From positions 1 to 64,000 of the forward strand of contig JARFIW010001082.1 of the NCBI GenBank assembly GCA_036346225.1: DNA of 64,000 bases. Reading direction: 5' to 3'. Positions 1 to 10,062 of this stretch are shown here, one piece after another. The notes under the pieces are model-generated. The model saw nothing but the letters and a program-made list of their open reading frames with translations, searched no databases and was not told the DNA's origin. Both the position numbers and the translations under genes were made by a program. Every line of letters starts with the position of its first letter. The first letter of the stretch is position 1. Source of the stretch: Platerodrilus igneus (lineage: Eukaryota > Arthropoda > Insecta > Coleoptera > Lycidae).

Positions 1-480
1 AAAAAGGAAATAATAATATTTTGCTCATTGTATGTTCTCAAAACTATTTTCCTCCCTCGATACGGGCTTGAAAATTTGTATTTAGATGCCTTCGGTGGTG
101 TTTAATATGACCAATTTATAGCGATCGTTTGCACTTTAAGAACTTCGCCAAAATTAAAAAAAAAAGGAAATAATAATATTTTGCTCATTGTATGTACTCA
201 AAACTATTTTCCTCCCTCGATACGGGCTTGAAAATTTGTATTTAGATGCCTTCGGTGGTGTTTAATATGACCAATTTATAGCGATCGTTTGCACTTTAAG
301 AACTTCGCCAAAATTAAAAAAAAAGGAAATAATAATATTTTGCTCATTGTATGTACTCAAAACTATTTTCCTTCTTCGATACGGGCTTGAAAATTTGTAT
401 TTAGATGCCTTCGGTGGTGTTTAATATGACCAATTTATAGCGATCGTTTGCACTTTAAAAACTTCGCCAAAATTAAGGAA
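1..480. repeat. ~160-bp tandem repeat, three copies
   Basis: Three near-identical copies begin at about 6, 166 and 325, giving a period of 159-160 bp. Each has an A-run, then 'ggaaataataatattttgct', 'gatacgggcttgaaaatt' and 'gcgatcgtttgcacttt'. A diverged partial fourth copy follows at about 478-560. The copies differ by only a few bases, which suggests recent amplification. The array is cut by the window edge, so its total length is unknown. No coding potential is seen. Confidence 0.9.
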
Positions 481-789
481 AAAAGTAAATAAAATATTTT
501 GCTCATTTTATGCTATCAAAACTTCTCTTATCCCTGGATACTGGGTTGATATTAAAATTATTTCAAGTTTGTAAAGAATCTCTTTTATTAATTACTGAAA
601 ATTGTTAAATATATTTTAAATAAGCTGATGCAGTGTGCATTGTATTCGTTTAGTTAGAGCGTAATTTATAATTTGACAGCTCAGCGATGCCTTTCCGCTG
701 ATTCTTTCTTCACGTCATCTTATGCATGTCAGTCTTACAAAAGTCATCGCTGGGAAAAGTCATCGCTAACTTCACACAAATGAAATAAT
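481..789. other. intergenic AT-rich stretch
   Basis: It contains the diverged end of the tandem array and then about 200 bp of AT-rich sequence. No reading frame or further repeat is seen. Zinc-finger-derived sequence begins at roughly 790. Confidence 0.6.
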
Positions 790-1436
790 TACACAAATTG
801 GATACAAGTGGACGCTAGTTAGCACGCAATTGCATACGTATTCGAACAACAATATTTTGCGATGTGAAATAATTGCACTAACTGCATTCGAATGAGCGTG
901 CGTTAGAATGCGCGTGCATATGTCTGTGTAAATTACCTTTTTCTAATTTGGAATAATTACACAAATTGCCCGCAAACAGACATTCGTTGGTATGAGACCA
1001 CATGTCTTTGTAAATTACTTCTGTTGAATAATTGCACAAATTGCATTCAAATAGATGTTCGTTACTATGCGATCGCGTATGTAGTTGTATGGTAATTTTT
1101 GTGACGCGGGATAATTACACAAATTGTATGTGAGCGTACGTTTATCGATATACGATCGCATATGCAGTTGCAAAGTAATTTTTGTGACGCGGAATAATTA
1201 TACAAATTGTATTCGACTGGACGTCTGTTAGTGATGTGGAATAACAACACAAATTGTATGCAAATGGACGTTCGTTAGAATGTAAGTGCATATGTCTTTA
1301 TAAATGACTTTTTTGTGATATAGAGTAATTACACAAATTGCAACAAATGGTCGTTCGTTAGTATGCAAGCGCATGTCTTTGTAAGGTACCTTTTTCTGAT
1401 GCCGAATAATTACACACATTGCATGCACATGGACGT
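790..1436 (-). pseudogene. decayed C2H2 zinc-finger repeats, tail of array 1
   Basis: The 84-bp zinc-finger repeat seen intact at 5218-6698 continues here in decayed form. The plus strand repeatedly shows 'aattacacaaattg', a 'ggacgttcgtta'-like block and 'gatcgcatatg', which encode the CNLCNY...HMRSHTNERPF unit on the minus strand. Frame-shifting indels and substitutions leave no run of more than about two fingers in one frame. It is probably the 3' (C-terminal) part of array 1, cut off by the insertions at 1437-5217. The stretch 812-1290 closely matches 46470-46940 in array 2, down to shared deletions. Confidence 0.8.
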
Positions 1437-2036
1437 TTTACGTGCCGAAAAATTCGGCACTAAACATCCCAATTAAGTTTTAATTTGTAATAATTTTGCG
1501 CCAAGGATTTAAAAAAAAGGTGCGTATTTCCGCCACTTTATACAATGCGTTGCGCGAGATTGCGGTGACGCGGTGTGAAAGTGGAGATTTTCGGGAGACG
1601 TGGAGGACTAGCCACCAAAACGTGAACAAGTGTTGCTGTCCTTTGTGTCTTATCGTATCTTTTTTTGTGTTATGTAGATTCCTTTTGCCCTTATCTTTGA
1701 TTATCGTTCCCTAAACCAGTTTCCTGTCGCCCCTCTGCATGTAGGAAGAAGATAATTGAATTTGGATTCGACCAGGACCCAGCGAACACCCACGCCTGAG
1801 AAAGATTAGCGAAACCGCCGCCGACCATCATGGAGTAATTCTGCAAGAAGCACTACATGTTTACGTGAGTACCCCGTTGGGGTTTTCTTTAAAATTTGTA
1901 TAATTTTGTAATTGAATCGCAATAATTAGCATATTGTGTGACGTCATCTATAAATTGCGGACATTTTTACAATTATCTCACATTGTTACCAACTGATTGT
2001 AGTGGCTCGCGTACCTCGCCGGCGGGGCGATAATAG
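1437..2036 (+). repeat. probable 5' LTR of a Gypsy-type element
   Basis: Zinc-finger sequence stops abruptly near 1436. About 600 bp of unrelated sequence follows and ends just before a primer-binding-like site at 2037. The first bases contain a perfect hairpin (1442-1449 with 1453-1460, loop of three). I see no second LTR in the window, so the left border rests on the break in the zinc-finger repeat and the right border on the primer site. Confidence 0.5.
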
Positions 2037-2053
2037 TGGCACCCAAAACGTGG
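2037..2053 (+). promoter_or_regulatory. primer-binding-site-like sequence
   Basis: TGGCACCCAAAACGTGG follows the presumed LTR. TGGCGCCCAACGTGG-type sequences mark the minus-strand primer site of many arthropod Gypsy elements. Position 0.8 kb upstream of a Gag-like frame fits the usual LTR, primer site, leader, gag order. Confidence 0.5.
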
Positions 2054-2827
2054 TTAGGTTGAAAATAAAAATTTTTTCTTTTGGTTTATACCTCATAACT
2101 ATATTTATAACTATATTTGTAGCTTTTTCATTTAAAAAATTAAATAATTATGAACATTTTTAATATCTATTAACTCATAAATTTAAAGTGGTAGCACTGA
2201 AAGTTACTATATAATCATCTGAAATCAAATGACAGCTGTTATGTTAATTTAACATAAGTGGTCATATTGACTACTGATTTCTAGTATATTTTTTACAATG
2301 TATTATTAATCCAATTAATTCTCTTGTAACTATAAAAATAGTGTGCTTTCTAACTTAAACTCTCTTAAATAAGTACCTAATTCGGTTCGGAATAAAATTA
2401 AGTGCATATTTTTTAGGAGTGTCTATTACATAATATAACCTCACTTAAACACTTGTTGGGATTACACAATTTCGCTTGTAAGTACATTTAAGTATAAATA
2501 ATTAATTCATTCATTGCCTTATTCCTTATGGAAATTGTTTGTTTGATATTATATTAAATTTAATTATATGCCTGTTTCTTTTTTTAACTTTTAAAAGTGT
2601 TTTTAAATCATGTATAACTTATCTTGCTCTAATACCGTCCTAAAAGTGTTTTTTTTAGTAACTTAAACATTTAGGTATAACCTACAAATTCCTTTTAAAG
2701 AAAACTTTGCGTTTAAAAACAGCTAACGCAATCAATTGAGGTTTTGTATACCCTCTACCTTTCAAAATATTATAGTATCTTAATTTCCTTATATTTGTTG
2801 ATTTGTTGTCTTAAAGACTATCTTAAA
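2054..2827 (+). other. retrotransposon leader region
   Basis: AT-rich, non-coding sequence between the primer-binding-like site and the Gag start. No reading frame, repeat or clear regulatory motif is seen. Confidence 0.4.
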
Positions 2828-3304
2828 ATGAATATCATTCATCTCAAGTCATCGGAATTAATTTATGAAATTCAATGTAGAAATATTAAATCAGCATCTA
2901 ATCAGAATGACAGACGGTTGCAACTTAAAGCTATACTAGCGCAAGAAGCCAAAGGAGTACCTATTTCGAAAGTAATCGTTTCTGATTTACCTCAAAATAT
3001 GTCCGAAATTAAACAATCCCTTGAAGATATAGCCAATATAGTAAACACAATTCATCCAGACCCAAGCCAAATTGAATTAAAGCGTGTTGTTTCTCGCATA
3101 GCTCACCTTAAGCAACGAATAGAGTTGTTGTGTTTATTTGACAATAAACAAGCGAACCAAGCTAAACAAACCTTCTTATCGGACATTCTATTACTTGAAG
3201 GAATAGTTCTTGATAGACTTAACCCAAATGTAGACACAGATATACCTGTCGAATCTCGCAATTTCTCAAGCTCCATCATTGGGGAAATCCATACCTGTCT
3301 ATAA
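2828..3304 (+). pseudogene. truncated Gag of Gypsy-type LTR retrotransposon
   Basis: The ATG at 2828 opens 158 residues beginning MNIIHLKSSELIYEIQCRNI. A short N-terminal block that recruits 'LIYE(I/L)(Q/K)xR' followed by basic, helix-rich sequence (a RVVSRIAHLKQRIELL segment lies near residues 96-111) is the usual start of insect Gypsy Gag proteins. Capsid homology, zinc knuckle and pol are absent: the frame stops at 3304, where R1-like sequence in the opposite direction begins. This is therefore the 5' fragment of a retrotransposon whose remainder has been lost. The open frame extends upstream to 2744, but that ATG gives a hydrophobic leader unlike Gag, so 2828 is preferred. Confidence 0.6.
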
Positions 3305-5217
3305 ATGAGGTTTAACTTTTCAGGGCTTTGACTCCCAAATTTCTTTAATGCCTTTTCTTGATAGGATTCACGATTTCAGGATTTCACGGAACTGTACAGA
3401 TCAAGATTTATTTGTTTCAGCGGGTGAATTATTCTCTGGTTTGCCTTGATTTGGTATCGCAATATAAGAAGTCAGATTTCTATCTGGGAGGAATTAGTTA
3501 CGTGTTTAAAACGGGATTTCTTTTTATGGTTTTGTTTACGGCGTCTTCGGTTGATTGTCCTTGTCTAAATCCGTACTGCGCTGGGTGCATGCCTTTTGTC
3601 TTCCGATGTTCTTGCATTCTCGTGCACAGTAGTCGCTCGAAAGTTTTTCCGAGCGAGTCTAGAAGGCAGATGGGGCGGTACGAATCCGGATTTTTTGGGT
3701 CCTTTTCTCGGTTTTTAGAGAGTATGATTACGTGTGCTTGCTTCTAGCAGTTGTACATATTCGTTGTACAGTTTAGTAAGTTTCGGTGTGAGTTTGGTGT
3801 CTAGTGCCTTTGTGATTTCTGCTTGGATCCCGCCTGGCCCAGGAGCTTTTTTGTTTCTATTAGATCGAATAGCGTGTCTAATCTCGTCCTCAGTGAAAGG
3901 TGTTATGTCGTCCTGAGTTCTATTCTATGGTTTATTCCCATTCGCGTTTTGTTCGGTGACTCTTTGTCGTTTGCGTATTTGTTCTTGTGTGTCCTTTTCC
4001 CAGTCGTCATCAGGGAGGAGTGTATGTAGTAGTAATGTCGCGGTTTCATTCCAATCCTTGGTTCCTTTTCCGTCGGGATTCGTTAAAGTCGAGTATGTTG
4101 TCGGTAGTGCAATTCTTCCTGTTACTATCTTGCACGGTACCCCCAAGCATCCGTTTGCAAATGTCGTTCGACGAGTGTTCCAGGATTTTCGTTGCATGTT
4201 GTATAGTTATTGTTCGTACGTCATCTTGCGTTGTCTGTAGTTGATCCGCTGGAAGGTCCTTATTACCGGCGTTAGGGCAGCCTTATAGCCTCTCCTTGTC
4301 TTGCGAGCTATGCTTTTCAGTATCCAAACCTCTGTGGTCCATTTTAGCGGATTTTGTGGCGCAGTTTGTCTTACTGTTTTTAATGTTTGTTTCATAGTTT
4401 CTTTAATTCTTCTTGTTAGGGCTTGGGCATAAACGTGTACGTTGTCGTTACCTTGCATATCAGGAGGATTAAAGTTGTCCAGTAGTCTTTGCCAGTTGGC
4501 ATTTTGCATGTTGTATTTTAGTATTTTTTGCCCGTTTCCGCATGTAATGGTATGTTATCCTTGTTTATGTCAAAAGTTATGAGGTTGTGAAAGTTTTTTG
4601 TTAAGTTGTCATGTACCTTCCAGTTTTTTATGTGGGGGTGCGCTAGTCCGTGTGCTATTGTGACGTCAATGTTACTCTCTGCTCCTGCCCGATGGTTTCT
4701 GTGGGTGGGTGGATTGAAGGGACAGTTCATCACTTCAAGTTGTAGCTCGTTGATCATGTCCTCTACCCTCTCCCCACGCACATCAGTGTTGCTACAGTAC
4801 CACATTGTGGATTTTACGTTTACATCTGCCATAAAAAGTGCGGGTTGGTTTGTGTATGTACGTGCGATGTTTTTAATATTGGTGATTTATGAATCGGGGT
4901 CCAACCGAAATTGGATGTATGTGTTGGTCAGTATCCACTTGTGCATGTGTTGTCTGCATTTATCTTGGCAGACGTTGTGCTCGTTCGTGATCTTTGTATT
5001 GTGGTTGCTTGTATGTTAGGATTGAATATTACGATAGCTGTCATTGGCCTGTCTCTCTTACATATCTGTCTGGCTGTCGTTGGCATTTCCGGTAATTTCG
5101 CGTTTTTGCAGTATGGTTCTTGTATGAAGAGTATATCTAGTCGTTGTGTTTCGACGGGGTGTCTGATTTCTTCTGTTACGGTGGCGCTACGCATGGCGTT
5201 TAGCTGTCCAATTTTGT
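3305..5217 (-). pseudogene. R1-like non-LTR retrotransposon fragment (endonuclease and RT)
   Basis: Read on the minus strand from 5217 downward, the first block (to about 4930) is the start of an APE-type endonuclease (RLDILFIQEPYCKN, then KRDRPMTAIVIFN). The next block (4832-4518) continues it with DVNVKSTMWYCSN and the ESNIDVT...HNLITFDI region. The linker and RT start follow at 4509-3925, and RT palm residues are recognisable down to about 3360 (a NKKAPGPGGIQAE block near 3850 and an RPICLLD-like block). Several frameshifts and stops separate the blocks. Both ends are missing: no ORF1, and RT is lost after the first palm motifs. The 5' junction at 5217 lies inside a zinc-finger codon series, so this copy inserted into array 1. 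Confidence 0.8.
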
Positions 5218-6698
5218 GATGTGGTATAATTGCATTTGAGTGGACGTTCGTTAGTATGCAATCGTATATGTTGTTGTAACCGACTTTTTCGTGATGCCGA
5301 ATAATTACACAAATTGCATGCAAATGGACGTTTGTTAGTATGCGACCACATATGTGTTTGTAAATTATTTTTCTTTGATGTGGTATAATAACACATATTG
5401 CATTCGAATGGACGTTCGTTAGTATACGATCGCATATATTGTAAAATATTCTTTTGTAATGCCGAATAATTACACAAATTGCATGCAAATGGACGCTCGC
5501 TAGAATGTGACCGCACATGTCTTAGTAAATTCCTTTTTGTTGATGTAGAGTAATTACACAAATTGCACGCAAATGGACGTTCGTTGGTATGCGACCATAA
5601 ATGGTTTTGTAGAGCATTCTTTTCTGATGCGCTATAATTACACAAATTGCATCTAAATGGACGTTCGTTAAAATGTGACCGCACATGTCTTTGCAAATTA
5701 CTTTTTTTTGATGTAGAATAATTACACAAATTGCATTCGAATGGACGTTCGTTAATATGCGATCGCATATGTTGTTGTAAAATATCCTTTAGTAATGCCG
5801 AATAACTACACAAATTGCATGCAAATGAACGTTCGTTAAAATGCGATCGCATATGTCTTTGTAAACTACTTTTTCGTGATGTGGTATAATTACACAAATT
5901 GCACTCGAATGGACGTTCGTTAGTATGTGATCGCATATGTTGTATTAAATTACATTTTTGTGACGCGGAATAATTACACAATTTGCATTCGAATGGACGC
6001 TGGTTAGTATGCGACCACATATGTGTTTGTAAATTAGTTTTTCGTGATGTAGTATAATTACACACATTGCATTCGAATGGATGTTCGTTAGTATGCGATC
6101 GCATGTGTGTTTGTAAATTACTTTTGTGTGATGTGGTATAATTACACAAATCGCATTCGAATGGACGTTCTTTAGTATGCGATCGCATATGTAGTTGTAA
6201 AGTATTTTTTTCTGTTGCAGTATAATTACACAAATTGCATGCAAATGGACGTTCGCTCAAATGTGACCGCGCATGTCTTTGTAAGTAACTTTTCTGTGAT
6301 GTGGTATAATTACACAAATTGCAGTCGAATGGACGTTCGTTAATATGCGATCGTATATGTGATTGTAAATTATTTTTCCGTGATGTGGTATAAATACACA
6401 AATTGCATGCTAATGGACGTTCGTTAGTATGCGATCTCATATGTTGTTGTAAAGTACATTTTTGTGACGCGGAATAATTACACAAATTGCATTCGAATGG
6501 ACGTTCGTTAGTATGCGACCGCATATGTCTTTGTAAATTATTTTTTTCTGATGCGGTATAATTACACAAATAGCATGCAAATGAACGTTCGTTAGAATGC
6601 GACCGCATATGTCTTTGTAAACTACTTTTATATGATGTGTAGTAATTGCACACATTGCATTTAAATTGTCGTTTGTTAGTATGTGAAAACATTTCCAC
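5187..6698 (-). CDS. C2H2 zinc-finger array protein (array 1), truncated
   Basis: A 503-residue frame almost entirely made of 28-residue C2H2 fingers (C-x2-C-x12-H-x3-H) joined by TNERPF linkers, the position of the classical TGEKPF. Seventeen fingers are readable; the fifteenth has lost both histidines (LQYMRSY). Such arrays bind DNA in the nucleus. No ZAD, KRAB or BTB domain is present, so an upstream exon may be missing. The first codon of the frame is GTG at 6698 and the first ATG is at 6692. The C-terminal 8-10 residues (after CNYTTSQ) are encoded by R1-like sequence: the eighteenth finger is cut by the insertion at 5217. Helix positions -1, 2, 3 and 6 vary strongly between fingers while the framework is constant. 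Confidence 0.75.
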   Translation of the reverse strand: MEMFSHTNKRQFKCNVCNYYTSYKSSLQRHMRSHSNERSFACYLCNYTASEKNNLQRHMRSHTNERPFECNLCNYSASQKCTLQQHMRSHTNERPLACNLCIYTTSRKNNLQSHIRSHINERPFDCNLCNYTTSQKSYLQRHARSHLSERPFACNLCNYTATEKNTLQLHMRSHTKERPFECDLCNYTTSHKSNLQTHMRSHTNEHPFECNVCNYTTSRKTNLQTHMWSHTNQRPFECKLCNYSASQKCNLIQHMRSHTNERPFECNLCNYTTSRKSSLQRHMRSHFNERSFACNLCSYSALLKDILQQHMRSHINERPFECNLCNYSTSKKSNLQRHVRSHFNERPFRCNLCNYSASEKNALQNHLWSHTNERPFACNLCNYSTSTKRNLLRHVRSHSSERPFACNLCNYSALQKNILQYMRSYTNERPFECNMCYYTTSKKNNLQTHMWSHTNKRPFACNLCNYSASRKSRLQQHIRLHTNERPLKCNYTTSQNWTAKRHA

Positions 6699-6719
6699 TT
6701 TTGATGCACTTTTATATAA

Positions 6720-7811
6720 TGCAGATGGCTTACGTAAGTTAGGCGACTCCGAACGTTCGTTAGTTTGTGACCAAGTTATGGGTTTGTGAATTACTTTCTT
6801 GTGGTATACAAAACACTCGAATGGATAGTCTGCGTTGGAGACCGTACACGTCTTAATAGGTCAATTATTAACGGTACACAATAATCACTAAATTGCCTGT
6901 CTATACAAACAGCAAATTCCAATAATCTACTAGTTTTGCTTGAGTTGGTTGCATGTGCACAAAGACAGTTTCCTTTAATAATACAAACCTATGTTAAAAA
7001 CAACGAATCTTAGGAGAACTTTTTGCTTCAAACGTGTCGTTATAAGAGGGTGCTGAAAGAATTAAAAAAAGAAAGTTAATTTTAGTGTACACCGGGACGG
7101 GTTGTAATATTGGCTACATTGATACACTGCGCATGGCTGCAAACCAAAGGACACACCTACTTTCTTATTAAGTGCAGAAGGAAGTCCAAGCATCTACCTT
7201 TTCGCTCTTTTAGTATTGTGGAATTTATACTGGTGGTTGAGGTTGTACCGCTATGTGTTATTCTATCAATAAATTAAAAGTGAAAAACGCGCTTTACATA
7301 ATAATTTCGTAAATAGTAATTCTCAAGTAATCAGGATATTTCAATTTTATTGCTTTAAAGAAAAAAACAATTCAGATAGGAAAGTAGAAATTTAACTTTT
7401 AACTGCGTTTAATGGTAGGAATGAAAAGTTGGTGATATTAATCCATTCCACTCGTATGTCGTCGTATAGTTACCATAATACTTTTCACCGTTGCACTCGT
7501 GTGCGTAAAGTAAAAGATTCTATAATTAATTTCAGAACTGTTAGATGCCACTGCCGTAAGTTAGCGCAAGCGCAAAAACCGGCATCATTACAATATATTC
7601 TAGCATAATTTCAATACATTCAAATGAAACAAAAAAAAATTCTACGGCATATAACTATTCCGCTATTGTGTTTTATATAGATATAGTTATTGCTTTTCCA
7701 TGCCATGTCCTATATTTAAAAAGAAATTTGAAAATAACATGAGTTAAGTTTCGTGGCTGGGAGCGATCCTTTTTAAAAAGACATTTCCAACTTTTTAACA
7801 CATTTATTTAT
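6720..7811. other. intergenic region
   Basis: No gene is recognised. The first ~60 bp resemble the flank of array 2 at about 48790-48850, including a cacttttatat block and a ttacgtaa block, so the duplication that made the two arrays extended beyond the fingers. The rest is AT-rich with no clear repeats. Confidence 0.6.
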
Positions 7812-8305
7812 TGTTTTACAGAAATTAATTGGAGTGTTGACAATCTTAAAATGAATTAATCTAAGTCCAAAATTAATTAACTAATTGTACAAAGTGAGTA
7901 ATCTACGAACTGCAAGGTAAAACTGAACGATGGATTAACTGTCGTCAACTGGGGCTCCCGGGCCTTTTATAATATCCCTACCCCCTCACATGGCTGTGGG
8001 AACTTGCAGACCTAATGTTTGCTTACACTTGACCCTATTCATAATACAATGTTGCGATCTTAATTCTATTCATAATTACTTTGTTGCGAGCTTCCTTTCC
8101 AGGTAATCTCGGTACATGACTGTCTGTGACCGCCTGTGACCTGACATCTGCAGTGTCACTTATCTCTGTGCTGCAAAGTAGCGTTTCCGTTCCCATGAAC
8201 GTTAATAAACTGAAATGAATTATCCTTCATTTACATTGTTGCACATCACTTAGCGCATTTTCTAATATTTCTAATAATTTCTTAATTATTAGTTTCTTTG
8301 TTACA
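7812..8305 (-). repeat. solo LTR, BEL/Pao-associated family
   Basis: This ~490-bp segment is clearly related to 41730-42139 (shared 'ggggctcccg', 'ctgtgacctg', 'ctgcagt(g/a)tcac', 'gttaataa' blocks in the same order). It begins TGT and ends ACA on either strand. In minus orientation it has a TATA box, TATAAAAGGC, near 7955-7965, followed by a conserved GGGAGCCCC block. The partner copy lies at the 3' side of a minus-strand BEL/Pao pol remnant, which suggests an LTR of that family. No target duplication is clear. Confidence 0.6.
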
Positions 8306-10021
8306 GGCGGAAAAGCTACTACGTATGCAAAATTATAAAATGGGGGCGGCCTGTAAAACAAAAATTAAAAGGGGGTCACCGGCACTAGCTAGCGGAAGGT
8401 CGTGGATCATATAGAGGGTTAAAATTTTGAAAAAAAGGGTTAAATTAATTTATAATCTACTACAAAAATGTGGCACTTACCTTTCATAAAATATTGTGGC
8501 TGAATGACAATTGCCAAGGGCGCCAGACAAGTCGAGAATGTCCAAATGTTCGTACAAAACCTTGAGAGACTTGTCATCCCAAGGAGGACAATGCTTTCTT
8601 TTAATTAATTCCTCACTTTTTTACTACTTATAAAACTTCCATGATAAAAAAAATAAAAAAAGACTATTGACTTAATCAACGGCAAACAAAACTATTTAAT
8701 TCACAGAGTAATAAACGTGAACCTCTTACATTCATTGATTTAGAAATTTAAGTGAATAGGTGACTATGGAATTTATGAAAATTTTGAATACATAAGTAGT
8801 TATCAAACACTTGTATATGAAAGAAACTTATATTAGAAATCGTACACTAAATTAATCCTACGGTTTATGGCCAAAACGTCCTAACAAACAAACTAACTAA
8901 AATTAGTCATGCTACTTATCTATAAAAACTTACTTACTAATAATTGTCCATTGTTTGAGGGTTTGTTTTCCAACGTAGAGCAGTTATTAAATTTGGGAAC
9001 AGAATCTCGCTTGTTGCTTCTGTTTGTAATGTTAAAAAAATTGACTGGCACACGAACTCGGCAGAATTTTTGACAATATCACTTACTTGCTGCGTAACAC
9101 GCCTACAAGTTTTTAAATATTTATCTTGCATCACTATAAATCCGCGACATATGGGCATAACCCTCGCGAAACTGGAAGAGTAACACTTCTTTCCAATTTT
9201 TTTACTAACGTGATACGCAGTGGAATATTCTAGCTGTCATCCCGGAGAAACGCTACCCGCAAACTACGTTTCTCTCTACTTCTTGACCACGGTCGGCCCC
9301 ATTGGAAAAACTCCCCGTCTTTTGGCTAAGCCTTGAGTTATATAGATTAAATCCTACTCTAATAATTACGTACGTCATTTTCTGTTATCCAATGACTGAA
9401 CTGAACCTCCCACAAAGCAAGATTTCAGAAACCAAATCCAACCCCTTTTTAGATGAGAATCACGGAAGCAATTATTCTCCCACGGGTTTAAATTATCTTT
9501 TACTTTCTACGAATTACTTAGTTATTGCAATGTGGAACCTATCTATGGCGGCAGTAGTCTGGCATTAACAAAGACCGGCTAACCTACTTGAGTCGAAATA
9601 AATTTTAAATACAATGGATGTCTCCAGACTACTTAAAATTACTTGTAATATTTGAACAAATCAAATTGGAAATAGTTTCCGCTATTATAATGTTTTGTTT
9701 CCTATAATCCGCTGTCAATCAACGAAAGTGTTAAGCTTTTCAAACTGAAATTGGTTTTCTTTATTTACGCTAAAAAGGTACTAAACTTTTAAGAGGTTTA
9801 TTGTATTTGACTTACGGGGGTCTAGAGCTTTAAATGATGACCTGCCGCTGGAATTTACTAGCCCGAAGCTATCGGTAAATGTGGTCTTTTAATATAAAGG
9901 ATCCTAAATAAAATGAGGTGATTTATTGGTGTAAATTTTTGTTTATACTTTATTCAAGTTACTGAATTTTTAATTAATTAATTTGTTTAATCGTTAACAT
10001 TACAAAATAATGTTACATCTT
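8306..10021. other. intergenic region
   Basis: No convincing gene. A 73-codon frame on the minus strand at 8937-9158 and an 88-codon one on the plus strand at 9302-9568 resemble nothing I know and lack supporting features. The stretch 9230-9360 has an LTR-promoter flavour (gttatatagattaaa), but no partner copy is in the window. Confidence 0.5.

Positions 10022-10060
<39 letters not shown>
10022..10060. repeat. (TA)n microsatellite
   Basis: About 19 TA dinucleotides directly abutting the left LTR of the element at 10061-17490. A matching (TA)n tract sits at 17491-17524, so the element inserted within a TA microsatellite. Confidence 0.95.

Positions 10061-10062
<2 letters not shown>

Noticed and set aside
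3925..4244. Plus-strand frames over 3358-5219
   Set aside because: They are shadows of the minus-strand R1-like endonuclease/RT sequence.
5218..6698. Regular 84-bp spacing with conserved and variable parts resembling a CRISPR array
   Set aside because: The repeats encode C2H2 fingers with variation at helix positions, and the genome is eukaryotic.
5187..6709. Alternate frames with HAICVIIPHHK-type repeats
   Set aside because: Same 84-bp zinc-finger DNA read in the wrong register; the Cys2His2 frame explains it. The same applies at 46270-48520.
8937..9158. Possible small gene on the minus strand
   Set aside because: 73 codons, no family, no conserved context; chance frame cannot be excluded.
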